In this document: in pieces, positions 25,333-34,003 of the stretch | Layout: each line of letters begins with the position of its first letter | Position numbering within the stretch: the first letter of the stretch is position 1 | Source: Nitrospiria bacterium | GTDB lineage: Bacteria; Nitrospirota; UBA9217 | NCBI GenBank assembly: GCA_919901555.1 | Contig: CAKKPG010000040.1 | Span: 1-35,476 of the forward strand | Length of the DNA stretch: 35,476 nt | Direction of reading: 5' to 3' | Position numbers and translations under genes: made by a program | The notes under the pieces: model-generated | Databases searched by the model: none | Seen by the model: only the letters and a program-made list of their open reading frames with translations | What the model was told of the DNA's origin: nothing

Positions 25333-28300
25333 TTACTTAAACTCAAACCGGAACTTCACGTCCGCTCCGATGTTCCCGATCTCGTTCCGCTCCCCGACGA
25401 GTGAAAAATTCTTATTCAGAATATACTCGATCCTGAAGATCTCCTCCGGCGTCGTTGCACCGACGTTTGAGGAGTAGGTGACATAGAGCTTGTCCCGGAC
25501 GACCTCCTTGCCCACGGTGATCCTGGGCACGGCCGTGTCGCTTTTGCTCACATAGGGGTCCACCTGGAACCGGTCCAGGCCGGTGAGGCTCCGGGCCCGG
25601 CGCTCGAAAATATCCTGGAACTGGCCCGTGGCGAACGAGGCCGCTTCTCCCACGCCGACGCCGGATTCCTTGCCCGTGATCTCTTCGCTCGTCTTGCCGA
25701 GAGCAAGGAGGCTGAGGATGCTGATGTCGGAGAGCGACGGGTCAGAAATCATCGTGACCGTTGCGCGGTCGGCGGTTCCCGAGACCGACAGCCGTATCTG
25801 ATACTCGCGCACGCGGGTCTCGGCCTGGATATCGAGGGCGGGATTCATCCGGCCCGGGTCGAAGAAATCGGCCGACCCATGGAGAATCTTGAAATCGTTC
25901 TTTCTGAAGTATACCGTTCCGCTGCGCGCCTCGATCCTTCCCAGGAGCTGCGGCTGGTTCACCGTCCCCCGGATAAACAGGTCCATCTCGAGCGGCAGTT
26001 TGGCCAGGTTGTTCTGAAAAACAATATTGTCTTTTCCGAAAAAGTGGATATTCAGCTTCGTATCGCCGATCCACTTCACGTCGGTTTTTTTCCGCTGGTA
26101 GAAACCCCGGGACATGTCCACAAGCATGCTTTTCCATTCCACCCGTTTATCGTAGCGGGCCCGCTTGATCTGGACCTCCCCGGAAAGCGACTGCTCGGCG
26201 GCATCACCGTCGTAGGAGAGCTCTCCCGAAAGGGTCGAGGCAAGGCCTTCGGGATAGCGGGTGGTCACGTTATCGAAGGTGACCCGCGACGCGAACTCGC
26301 GGAGCGCAAGGCCGGCAAGCTGGGCATTCCCCGTCACGCGCACGGCGCCGCCGCCCACTTCCCCGGTCAGGTCCTCGGCCACGACCCGTTCCCGGTCAAA
26401 GGCGATCGTACCGTTGAGCGCGGTGAATTTCTGGGGAACATCCTTCACCTTGACCTCGCCGTTCTTGATGCGGAGCTCGCCGGTGACTTCGGGGTTGCTC
26501 CAGTCGTCCGTGACCGCAAGCTTGACCTCCGCTTCGCCGTCGCTGTGCTCCACCTCCGCGTACAGGACCCTGAAGAGCGAGAGATTCGTGCGACCCGTGA
26601 ACGCGAGGTCGACGCTTTTTCCTATCCTGGCGCTCCCCTGAACGGTGATCCCGGTTCCGGGACCAGCGAAGCTCAACGGGGAGAAGGAAAGCCTGCCCGC
26701 CGCAATTTCCAGGTTCTGTTCGGCCTCATTGTCGATGCGGTAATCACCGACGGAGATGCTCAAGCGGCGAAGCGTCGCACTGCCAGAGAGCCGGGAGGGA
26801 TCACGCCCCCGGCCGTTGAGGTTCACACCGCCGTCTGCGGTCACCCGTGCGCGTCCGAAAAGATCCTTTTTCCCGAGCACCACGAAGGGATCGATCCCGT
26901 CGGACCTGACCTCGGCCCTCACGCTCCAGTCGTAGGGCGCCCGGAGTTCCATACGGCCGGCCGCCTTCGCCCGGTCGCCCGTCAGGGCCGCGGTGAAATC
27001 GGCCGTGGCGTTCTTGATCTCCCCCTGTGCGGTCAGCCCCCCGAGGGGGCTCTGATAATACGATAAGGCGGGAACGGCAAGGGACACCCGCACGGCGGGA
27101 GCGGAAAAGCTTCCCGAGGAATCTATGTCGAGTTTAAATTGTCCGGCAAAGGGCAGACCGGACAGCAAGTTCAGCTCCGCAAGGTCGACAAAGCGGGATT
27201 CCAGACTTGCAGAATAGGTCTTGTTGAACCCTATCCAGCCGGAGGCCCGTACCATGCCGCTCCCTTTATACAGGATGACATTCGGGAAGGATATCTTGTC
27301 GCGGGTGAGCGAAACTGACACCGCCCCCTTATCGAACGCTTCCCCGTATGCCGTGCCCCGGTCGAGATCAAGACGCCCCCCGGCATGAAAATCGCGTCCC
27401 TTGCCGCTCAGCGAAAGCCGTCCGGAGGCGGCGAGTGTGAGCGGGAGCGGCCTGTAAAACATGTTCACGATGCTCATCACCTCTGAATGCATCACGGTAA
27501 GCTGAGCTTCATAGACAGGCTCTGCGCCGCTGAAACTGATGAAACCTTCGAGCATATAGCGCGAGGACTGCTGGCGGATGTCGACGTCTGAAAGGGAAAG
27601 CCGTCTCCCGCCGTAGCGAAGTTTGCCGCCGATATCATCGAAGCGAACTCCCCGCACCGTCAGCGGCCAGGCAGAGAGCACCCCGTCGAAGAGCGGTGAG
27701 ACAAGGGGCCCGGTCAAAACGCCCTTGATGCCCACCCGGCCTTCCAGGGCCGCGCCGGTGAGAGAGGAAAGGGTTTTCTCGGATCCCGACGACTCCAGAG
27801 AAAGCACGGCATCAAACCCCGATGCGGCATCGGCCCTGCCGAGCATGCGCGCCTCAAGGTCACCCGCTGCTATGATAAGCCGGTTGATGTCGACTCCCGC
27901 GGCACGGTACGTAAATGATGCATCGATACCATCGATGGCCACGCGTTTTGCCCCCCGCACCAGTGTCCATTTCTTTCCGCCGGCCGTCAAGGTCCGGTTT
28001 CCATAGGCAAACGTCAGGTCCCCGTTCTCCAGCCGCATATCCTTGAACGCGAGGCCCTGGAGCGTGAGCCCGCCGTTGACGACCGGATCGGTCATGTTCC
28101 CTTTCACATCGGCAGCGACGTCGAGGAAGGGCCCCGGACTTTCCCGCCCCTGGACCCTGCGGAGAATATCGGCAAAGGTCCCGAGAACCCGCGGCCCCAC
28201 CCGGGACCGGAGCTTCAGATCAAGCCGTCCGGACGGCAGGGACCCGATGGAACCGCTCGCCGAAAAAACCGCGTCATCGGAGTCCAGGGAAAGCGCGTCA

Positions 28301-28965
28301 ATACGGATCCCGCTCCTTCCGGAGTGAATCGAGGCGCTGAGACGCAGGGAAATTTCAGGATACGCGGCGGCAACAGCGGAAACATCGGCGGATTTTATGG
28401 ACAGCCTCATGCTCATGTCCGACAGCCCTATGCGGGCGTTCATTTTGATATCGGAAACCGAAACCGTCGACGACGACCCCTGGTCGCTAAAGAAGATCCG
28501 TCCCCGCTTGACGGTGATCCCGCGAAGATGGAGATGATAGCGGGAAGGGCCTGCGGTTTCGGCCTGCGAGAACAAGGACCTGATCCGCGCGGAGCTCCGC
28601 GCAACGTTCACTTCTCCGTTCTTCAACCGTTCTATCCGAAGGCGAGGTTCCAGTATGACGATGGACGGCAGGGAGATTTTGTTGACGAGGAGGGCGAACG
28701 GATTGATATAGGCCCGGAGTTTTCTGATCACGACGAAATCTCTTCCCCGGTCATCCACGAGAGCGGCATCGCGCACCTCGACATACAAGGGAACCAGGCT
28801 TGCCTTGATCTTCCCGATGCGCACAGCGGGTCCCAGGGCTTTCGTCAACGGCTCCGTCACGTAAGGACGGATTCTGGCGGAAAAGGCGTCGCTCCGGACG
28901 TAGATCTGCAGGCCCACCAGGGCGATGGAGAATATCAGTGCTGTCGCGATGACGATCTTTTTCAT
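25333..28965 (-). CDS. tamB: TamB-like (DUF490) translocation/assembly module protein
   Basis: Large periplasm-spanning AsmA/TamB-superfamily protein anchored by an N-terminal membrane segment (about residues 4-24, IVIATALIFSIALVGLQIY). The 1210 residues are mostly repetitive beta-strand sequence, as in the lipid-conducting groove proteins. The C-terminal DUF490 domain is recognisable in ARSGTVYFRKNDFKILHGSA, DFFDPGRMNPALDIQAETRV and SDPSLSDISILSLLALGK, with the final strands ending VKFRFEFK. TamB works with the outer-membrane TamA in assembly or lipid transport; no TamA-like gene is in the window. It follows glnD by 67 bases. Its start has no strong ribosome-binding site. Confidence 0.9.
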   Translation of the reverse strand: MKKIVIATALIFSIALVGLQIYVRSDAFSARIRPYVTEPLTKALGPAVRIGKIKASLVPLYVEVRDAALVDDRGRDFVVIRKLRAYINPFALLVNKISLPSIVILEPRLRIERLKNGEVNVARSSARIRSLFSQAETAGPSRYHLHLRGITVKRGRIFFSDQGSSSTVSVSDIKMNARIGLSDMSMRLSIKSADVSAVAAAYPEISLRLSASIHSGRSGIRIDALSLDSDDAVFSASGSIGSLPSGRLDLKLRSRVGPRVLGTFADILRRVQGRESPGPFLDVAADVKGNMTDPVVNGGLTLQGLAFKDMRLENGDLTFAYGNRTLTAGGKKWTLVRGAKRVAIDGIDASFTYRAAGVDINRLIIAAGDLEARMLGRADAASGFDAVLSLESSGSEKTLSSLTGAALEGRVGIKGVLTGPLVSPLFDGVLSAWPLTVRGVRFDDIGGKLRYGGRRLSLSDVDIRQQSSRYMLEGFISFSGAEPVYEAQLTVMHSEVMSIVNMFYRPLPLTLAASGRLSLSGKGRDFHAGGRLDLDRGTAYGEAFDKGAVSVSLTRDKISFPNVILYKGSGMVRASGWIGFNKTYSASLESRFVDLAELNLLSGLPFAGQFKLDIDSSGSFSAPAVRVSLAVPALSYYQSPLGGLTAQGEIKNATADFTAALTGDRAKAAGRMELRAPYDWSVRAEVRSDGIDPFVVLGKKDLFGRARVTADGGVNLNGRGRDPSRLSGSATLRRLSISVGDYRIDNEAEQNLEIAAGRLSFSPLSFAGPGTGITVQGSARIGKSVDLAFTGRTNLSLFRVLYAEVEHSDGEAEVKLAVTDDWSNPEVTGELRIKNGEVKVKDVPQKFTALNGTIAFDRERVVAEDLTGEVGGGAVRVTGNAQLAGLALREFASRVTFDNVTTRYPEGLASTLSGELSYDGDAAEQSLSGEVQIKRARYDKRVEWKSMLVDMSRGFYQRKKTDVKWIGDTKLNIHFFGKDNIVFQNNLAKLPLEMDLFIRGTVNQPQLLGRIEARSGTVYFRKNDFKILHGSADFFDPGRMNPALDIQAETRVREYQIRLSVSGTADRATVTMISDPSLSDISILSLLALGKTSEEITGKESGVGVGEAASFATGQFQDIFERRARSLTGLDRFQVDPYVSKSDTAVPRITVGKEVVRDKLYVTYSSNVGATTPEEIFRIEYILNKNFSLVGERNEIGNIGADVKFRFEFK

Positions 28966-29032
28966 GGCTTCATAGGCGGCCGGGGGCGCGCTCCGGCTTC
29001 GCGGCCTTTTGCCGGCGCTCTCCGGATGCGCC

Positions 29033-31606
29033 TCACTCCAGCACCCGGAGGAGGGCCTCTTTTATCCTGCTCAACCGCTCACTGTCGGCGATCTTCCTGC
29101 GAAAAAGATCGGTCACATAGAAGGAGTCCATGACCCGTGCGCCCTCGGTCACGATCTTCGCCGAGGCGATATCCAGGTTCAGGTCGAACAGCGTCTTTGC
29201 AATCCGGTACAGGAGTCCCACCCGATCGCGCGCGGTAACATCGATGATGGTGCAGAAATCGGAGGTGTCGTTGTCGAATGCAACCATCGGCGGTGACGCG
29301 GCTGTTTCCGTCTTCCGTGCTGTGTAGAGGCCGGGCTCCGGGGGCCTGCGCCGGCTCGTGAGCGCGGCGCGCAGTTCGGTCTTTACGCTCTCCCACGCAT
29401 CTTCATAGGTTGAGATGTTCCCGTCGGCGTCGGTGATCTGGAAGGTGTCGATCATCACGCCGTTCCTTGTGGTGAAGACCTGCGCCCGGAGGATATTCAG
29501 GTTCTTGGCCGCGATCGTCCCCGCGGTCCGGTAGAACATGCCGTAGGCATCGTAGGCGCAGACGGTAAGCTCGGTATATCCTTTTTGCCGGTTGTGCCGA
29601 TGGCCGATGACGAGTTTTTCCTCAGGTAGCGCCTTCATCATGCCCATATGATCGATCACCTTCTGCACCGGCGTAAACAGCAGATACTTCTCCGGCATGA
29701 CCGCAAGATAGTCGTCGATCTCGCGGGGAGAGAAAAGCCCCTCAGCCTCCCTCCTGATCCGCTGGTACGCGGCCTCCCGCTTTGTCTGCTCTTCCTCCTC
29801 GGTCCGGGCGCTGGTGTCAAAGTACCGCATCGTCTTGAGATAGAGGTCCTGCAGGAGCGCCGCCTTCCACTGGGTCCAGGCCCGGGGATTCACCGCGGAA
29901 ATATCGGCATAGGTCAGCAGGTACAGAAGCCTCAGATTCTCGCCGTCGTGTACGCGCCGTGCAAAATCCGCGATAACCTTTTGTTCCGACAATTCTCTCC
30001 GCTGGGACAGGCTGGACATAAGCAGGTGGTTCCTCACGAGGAAGAGGACCCGCTCCCGGTCTTCTCCGGCGACGCCCAGCCGCGCAAGAATCCCACCGGC
30101 CAGGTCCACTCCCCGGTATTCGTGTTCCGACCGGTAGGCCTTGCCCAGATCATGGAGCAGCACGGCAAGCATCAGGACCCACCGTTTCTTCAATGATTTG
30201 AAGGCGTCCCGCAAAATCGTCAGCGCCGGGAAAAGGCCGCCCCACAGGTCCTGGAGGCTCCGGATCGCCAGAAGAATATGCTCGTCCACCGTGTACTGGT
30301 GGTAATAGTCGTGTTTCGCCAGGGACTGGATAGAACGGAATTCCGGGATATACCTTCCCAGGAACCGCAGGTCCTTCATGAGGGTGAGCGTCTCCCACAG
30401 GATATCGGGGTTGTCGAGGATCGACTGGAACACGGCGGCCGCCGCCGTCGATGCGCGCACCTCGTCGCCGAACCTCGCTTCGCGGACCATCGCTTTCAGC
30501 CGGTCGGACATGACGGCGTGGCGTGACTGGGCGATCTGGAAGGCCTGCATGATCAGAACGGGGTCTTTTTGGATCAGGTCTTCCGACGCGGGAACGAGCG
30601 TCCTGTCCACGAGAGAGAATGGTCCGAGGCGCCGAACGGGAACGAACCACCGGCGCGGCGGTTTTCTGAGCGCCGCATCCACGACGAGACTTGAGAATTC
30701 CCGGACATTCTTTGCGTGGAGAAAGTAGGATTTCATGAACCGTTCGACGGCGAGCAGATGGGTGGAATCCCGGTAGCCGAAATTTTTTGCCGTGCGCTCC
30801 TGCATCTCGTACGTGAGGTGGTCGTTCCTGCGGCCCGAAAGGTAATGGAGCTCGTTCCTGAGCTTCCAGAGAAAGTTCCGCGACCTGAGAAAAACCGCGT
30901 ACCGGCCTTCCGTGAGGATGCCGCGGGGAATGAGGTCGGCAAGGGAGGGGACCCTGAAATGGGTGAACGCCACCCAGAAGGCGGTGTGAATATCCCTGAG
31001 CCCCCCGGGGCCTTCTTTGATATTCGGCTCCCGCAGGTAGACGGAGCCGCCGTACTGCTGGCGCGTGGCATTGCGCTCGGCGACCTTTGCGGTAATGAAC
31101 GAAGAGGCCTTCCAATAGAATACATCGCTGCGCATTGCTTTCAGGAAGGAGCCGTAGAGAGGATCGTCGCATGCGATGGGCCTGGATTCGATGAGCGACG
31201 TGCGTATCTTGATGTCCTGCCGCGCAAGCTCTACGCATTCCCGGACCGTGCGTACGCTGTAGCCCACGTCCAGTCCCCCGTCCCAGAGCTGATAGAGCAT
31301 CTCGGGAGCACGCTGCCGGTCGGCCTGGTCCCGGCAGAGGAACATGATGTCGATGTCGGACTGGGGATTCAACTCTCCCCTGCCATAGCCGCCGGTGGCG
31401 ATGAGCCCGGGCATGGGGCCGCTTGTGGTCAGGCGTCCATGAAGCTCCCGGAGCACACGATCGACGAGAGCCGTTCGACGCTGGACCACCTGGCTCCCGT
31501 CGGCGCCGGCGACGTGCGCGTCCCGAATGACGGCGTCCCCCTCATGGAGCGCCGTCCTGATATCGATATCGCGGTCAGCGATTGTCTTGTGATCCAAGCC
31601 AGCCAT
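29033..31606 (-). CDS. glnD: [Protein-PII] uridylyltransferase / uridylyl-removing enzyme
   Basis: Senses glutamine and adds or removes UMP on PII proteins, setting nitrogen status. The 857-residue product has a nucleotidyltransferase domain (GGYGRGELNPQSDIDIMFL at 72-90) and the GlnD-type linker. The HD domain has VDEHILLAI and LLHDLGKAYRSEHEYRG near 480. Two C-terminal ACT domains follow (about 675-760 and 785-857; RDRVGLLYRIAKTLFDLNLD). All catalytic residues seem present. No glnB or glnK is nearby. It follows a small exported protein gene by 18 bases and precedes the TamB-like gene. Confidence 0.97.
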   Translation of the reverse strand: MAGLDHKTIADRDIDIRTALHEGDAVIRDAHVAGADGSQVVQRRTALVDRVLRELHGRLTTSGPMPGLIATGGYGRGELNPQSDIDIMFLCRDQADRQRAPEMLYQLWDGGLDVGYSVRTVRECVELARQDIKIRTSLIESRPIACDDPLYGSFLKAMRSDVFYWKASSFITAKVAERNATRQQYGGSVYLREPNIKEGPGGLRDIHTAFWVAFTHFRVPSLADLIPRGILTEGRYAVFLRSRNFLWKLRNELHYLSGRRNDHLTYEMQERTAKNFGYRDSTHLLAVERFMKSYFLHAKNVREFSSLVVDAALRKPPRRWFVPVRRLGPFSLVDRTLVPASEDLIQKDPVLIMQAFQIAQSRHAVMSDRLKAMVREARFGDEVRASTAAAAVFQSILDNPDILWETLTLMKDLRFLGRYIPEFRSIQSLAKHDYYHQYTVDEHILLAIRSLQDLWGGLFPALTILRDAFKSLKKRWVLMLAVLLHDLGKAYRSEHEYRGVDLAGGILARLGVAGEDRERVLFLVRNHLLMSSLSQRRELSEQKVIADFARRVHDGENLRLLYLLTYADISAVNPRAWTQWKAALLQDLYLKTMRYFDTSARTEEEEQTKREAAYQRIRREAEGLFSPREIDDYLAVMPEKYLLFTPVQKVIDHMGMMKALPEEKLVIGHRHNRQKGYTELTVCAYDAYGMFYRTAGTIAAKNLNILRAQVFTTRNGVMIDTFQITDADGNISTYEDAWESVKTELRAALTSRRRPPEPGLYTARKTETAASPPMVAFDNDTSDFCTIIDVTARDRVGLLYRIAKTLFDLNLDIASAKIVTEGARVMDSFYVTDLFRRKIADSERLSRIKEALLRVLE

Positions 31607-31624
31607 GCACTACCGGAAAACCGT

Positions 31625-32038
31625 TCACTTCTTGAAGTTGATGGATTTCAGCTCATCCATCATGAGCATAAAGCTTCCGAACCCGGCCTCGCCGTAACAC
31701 CGCGAGTCCGCATCCATCTCAAGCGTCGTTTCGCTTCCGTCCACGAGATGCGCCGTGGTCTTCACTTTCCGGTCCTTTTTCTCGCCCACGGTCAGCTCCT
31801 TCACCTTGTCGAAGGGAACCACGACCTGCGCCATGCCCATATATCCTGCGAAGTGGATCCGCCCCTCCCAGCTGAACTTCTCGCCCTTGATCGTATTGCC
31901 CGATGCGTCGGTGATCACGACCGCATAGTTTTTTTCGACCCGCGGCGCCCGCTCAAAACCCCCTCCCTTGCCGCCCATGGCGGTGAGCAAAAATGCCGAG
32001 CAAAGAATGAAGACAGTGTACGCAACTCTCCTGAGCAT
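31625..32038 (-). CDS. Small exported protein of unknown function
   Basis: The 137-residue product has a signal peptide (MLRRVAYTVFILCSAFLLTA, cleavage probably near residue 22, no clear lipobox). The mature part has alternating hydrophobic residues suggesting beta structure (NYAVVITDASGNTIKGEKFS, AQVVVPFDKVKELTV, KTTAHLVDGSETTLEMD). A single Cys remains in the mature region (DSRCYGEAG). AAAGGAG precedes the ATG at 7 bases. It is the first gene before glnD and divergent from mazG. I do not recognise the family. Confidence 0.8.
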   Translation of the reverse strand: MLRRVAYTVFILCSAFLLTAMGGKGGGFERAPRVEKNYAVVITDASGNTIKGEKFSWEGRIHFAGYMGMAQVVVPFDKVKELTVGEKKDRKVKTTAHLVDGSETTLEMDADSRCYGEAGFGSFMLMMDELKSINFKK

Positions 32039-32127
32039 GCCGGTTCTCCTTTCACCCTGAAGGTTTGTCCGCCTCCGACTGATGAAAATAGATTACCATA
32101 ACGCTCCTTGTCTTACAAGAAAAAAGC

Positions 32128-32156
32128 TTGCAAACAGCAACAGGTTTGTGTAAGGT
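32128..32156 (+). promoter_or_regulatory. Possible promoter of mazG with almost no leader
   Basis: TTGCAA (32128-32133) and TAAGGT (32151-32156) are separated by 17 bases. The -10 box is weak (3 of 6). As in polA and ubiD, exactly 9 bases (acacacggt) lie between it and the ATG, and no ribosome-binding site is present. Confidence 0.35.
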
Positions 32157-32165
32157 ACACACGGT

Positions 32166-32960
32166 ATGGACAGGGAGAAGCGGTCACCTGACGCGTTCGG
32201 GAAACTTGTTGAACTGATGGCGATGCTCCGCGGCCCCGAAGGGTGTCCCTGGGACCGCAAGCAGACCGCCGAATCACTCAAGCCGTTCCTTATCGAAGAA
32301 TGCTTCGAGGTGGTTGACGCGCTGGAGGAAAAGGACCCCGGGAAAGTAAAAGAGGAACTGGGAGACCTCCTCTTCCAGATCATCTTCCATGCTCGCATTG
32401 CCGAAGAAAAGGGCGAGTTCACCATGGAGGATGTCATCTCGTCCATCATCGAAAAAATGACCCGGCGCCACCCGCATGTCTTCGGCGATGAGAAGCTCAC
32501 CACCGACCGGGAAGTCCTGGCCCACTGGGAAGCGATCAAGAAGAAGGAAAAGGGCTATGAACAGCGGCGGTCCATTCTCGAAGGCGTGCCGAAAAGCTTG
32601 CCCGCCCTCATTCGCGCCCACCGCCTCCAGGAGCGGGCCGCCCGCGTGGGCTTCGACTGGAAGAAGATCGACGAAACGCTGCCCAAGCTCGATGAGGAAA
32701 TTGCGGAGTTCAAAGAGGCCCTCAGGCTGAAAAACGCCGCCGCTACGGAAGAGGAGCTGGGCGACATCTTCTTCATGCTCGTGAACATCTCACGCTTCCT
32801 GAGTATTGATCCCGAAGAGGCCCTGAAAAAGACGATCGGAAAATTCATCCATCGGTTCAGATATATGGAAGAAAGCGCCGCGGCCCCGGGAAGCTCCCTG
32901 AACGACATGACGATCGATGAGATGGAGCGGCTGTGGCGGAAATCAAAAGAAAAAGGCTGA
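32166..32960 (+). CDS. mazG: Nucleoside triphosphate pyrophosphohydrolase MazG
   Basis: Hydrolyses (d)NTPs to monophosphates and pyrophosphate, cleaning the nucleotide pool. The 264-residue product matches the two-domain MazG of E. coli type. The first domain has GCPWDRKQTAESLKPFLIEE, then EECFEVVDALEEKD and EELGDLLFQIIFHA (EExxE...ExxD metal site). The second has IAEFKEAL and EEELGDIFFMLVNISRFL. The ATG at 32166 is preferred because homologues start shortly before the catalytic GCPWD motif. It is transcribed away from the small exported protein gene and is followed by a hairpin repeat. Confidence 0.97.
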   Translation: MDREKRSPDAFGKLVELMAMLRGPEGCPWDRKQTAESLKPFLIEECFEVVDALEEKDPGKVKEELGDLLFQIIFHARIAEEKGEFTMEDVISSIIEKMTRRHPHVFGDEKLTTDREVLAHWEAIKKKEKGYEQRRSILEGVPKSLPALIRAHRLQERAARVGFDWKKIDETLPKLDEEIAEFKEALRLKNAAATEEELGDIFFMLVNISRFLSIDPEEALKKTIGKFIHRFRYMEESAAAPGSSLNDMTIDEMERLWRKSKEKG

Positions 32961-32964
32961 CATG

Positions 32965-33044
32965 CTTCCGGCGGTAGTCCTTCAGTTACGGGAGCTGCTG
33001 CCCCCTGCTCATGTATCCCCGTAACTGAAGGATTACTTCCGGCG
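32965..33044. repeat. Inverted-repeat element flanked by 9-bp direct repeats
   Basis: Arms at 32974-32992 (gtagtccttcagttacggg) and 33017-33036 (ccccgtaactgaaggattac) pair at 18 of 19 positions around a loop of about 24 bases. The 9-base word cttccggcg occurs immediately outside both arms (32965-32973 and 33036-33044), as expected for a target-site duplication. It lies a few bases past the mazG stop codon. A structural role as a 3' end hairpin for mazG is equally possible; there is no U-run. Confidence 0.7.
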
Positions 33045-33055
33045 CGAACGTCCGA

Positions 33056-33084
33056 TTGACATTGATCCCGCCGTTGGATACAAT
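33056..33084 (+). promoter_or_regulatory. Sigma70-type promoter of the carbonic anhydrase gene
   Basis: TTGACA (33056-33061) and TACAAT (33079-33084) are separated by 17 bases. The predicted leader is about 30 bases and carries AAAGGGG 9 bases before the ATG. Confidence 0.85.
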
Positions 33085-33120
33085 CGGGGTGATTTCTCAT
33101 GCAGAAAGGGGTCCTCGCTT

Positions 33121-33846
33121 ATGAACAGAACGAACAAAGCAGTCTTTCTCGGAATTCTCCTGTTCCTCTTCTTCGCGGCTCTCTACGCATTTCCGGTCTC
33201 GAGCACGGAACTTTCGCAACAGTCATCCACCGAATCAACGCCCGCCTTCAAAGCCGACGAAGCGCTGAAAAAACTCCTGGACGGCAATCAGCGTTTTGCC
33301 GCGGGGCTGCCTGCCCAGAAAGATGTCGGCGCGGCAAGGAGAACGGCGCTCCTCAAGGGGCAGTCCCCGTCCGCCGTGCTCCTCTCCTGTTCCGACTCTC
33401 GCGTCCCGCCTGAGCTCGTTCTTGACCAGGGCCTGGGCGATATCTTCGTCGTCCGGGTGGCCGGAAACGTCGCGGACCCGGTCACGCTGGGAAGTATTGA
33501 ATATGCCGCGGAGCATCTGAACGTTCCCCTGATCATCGTCATGGGTCACGACAGGTGCGGTGCGGTGGCGGCCACCATCCAGGGCGGGAAGCCGGAGGGG
33601 AACATACGCTCAATCGTGGCCAAGATCGCTCCGGCAGTGAGGAAAGCGAGGGCCTCGGGCAAAAAGGGAGACGACCTGCTCGAAGCCGCCGTTATCGAGA
33701 ATGTAAAAAATGTCATAGCGAGCCTCACGAGGGAAAGCAAGATCATTAAACAGCTCGTGAAAGAGAAGAAGGTGAAGATCGTGGCCGCCAAGTACAGCCT
33801 TTCCACGGGGAAAGTCGAGCTCCTCGAACAACCCAAAGGCAGGTAA
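33121..33846 (+). CDS. Exported beta-class carbonic anhydrase
   Basis: Interconverts CO2 and bicarbonate with zinc. The 241-residue product begins with a signal peptide (KAVFLGILLFLFFAALYAFP), so it should act in the periplasm. The beta-class zinc ligands and the Asp-Arg pair are all present: CSDSR (Cys90, Asp92, Arg94) and HDRCG (His143, Cys146). AGNVADPVTLGSIEYAAEHL is the family signature. The 3' end is followed at once by palindromic repeats and a terminator. The gene has its own promoter and is not in an operon. Most beta enzymes are cytoplasmic, so the signal peptide is the notable feature. Confidence 0.95.
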   Translation: MNRTNKAVFLGILLFLFFAALYAFPVSSTELSQQSSTESTPAFKADEALKKLLDGNQRFAAGLPAQKDVGAARRTALLKGQSPSAVLLSCSDSRVPPELVLDQGLGDIFVVRVAGNVADPVTLGSIEYAAEHLNVPLIIVMGHDRCGAVAATIQGGKPEGNIRSIVAKIAPAVRKARASGKKGDDLLEAAVIENVKNVIASLTRESKIIKQLVKEKKVKIVAAKYSLSTGKVELLEQPKGR

Positions 33847-33850
33847 ACCC

Positions 33851-33938
33851 CGTTAGAGAACAAGTTCTCTAACGATTATAGATTGTGGCTTTACCCCGTT
33901 AGAGATGTTTCGCTTGACGCGATCTCTAACGGGGTAAA
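33851..33938. repeat. Tandem CCCCGTTAGAGA palindromes
   Basis: Two related hairpins lie in a row. The first is cgttagagaac-aa-gttctctaacg (33851-33874), a perfect 11-bp stem. The second is tttaccccgttagagat (33890-33906) with atctctaacggggtaaa (33922-33938), a perfect 17-bp stem with a 15-base loop. Both share the word ccccgttagaga. They start two bases past the carbonic anhydrase stop codon and stop just before a terminator. They look like a REP- or MITE-like element. Confidence 0.8.
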
Positions 33939-33946
33939 CAAAAGCA

Positions 33947-33985
33947 AATCACAAAGGCCGGGCAATGTGCCCGGCCTTTGTGATT
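33947..33985. terminator. Strong terminator between carbonic anhydrase and lpdA
   Basis: aatcacaaaggccgggca (33947-33964) and tgcccggcctttgtgatt (33968-33985) form a perfect 18-bp stem with the 3-base loop atg. On the minus strand it is followed by TTGCTTTTGTTT, a good U-rich tail for lpdA. The plus strand is less T-rich, but the stem itself should stop transcription from both convergent genes. Confidence 0.9.
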
Positions 33986-34003
33986 ACACGATTTTCGCTT
34001 GTA

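Noticed and set aside
25879-27066. 395-codon plus-strand frame opposite the TamB-like gene
   Set aside because: Shadow frame without domain character; the minus-strand protein is continuous across it with a recognisable C-terminal domain.
30716-32101. 461-codon plus-strand frame opposite glnD and the small exported protein
   Set aside because: It spans two genes and their gap on the other strand and has no family signature.
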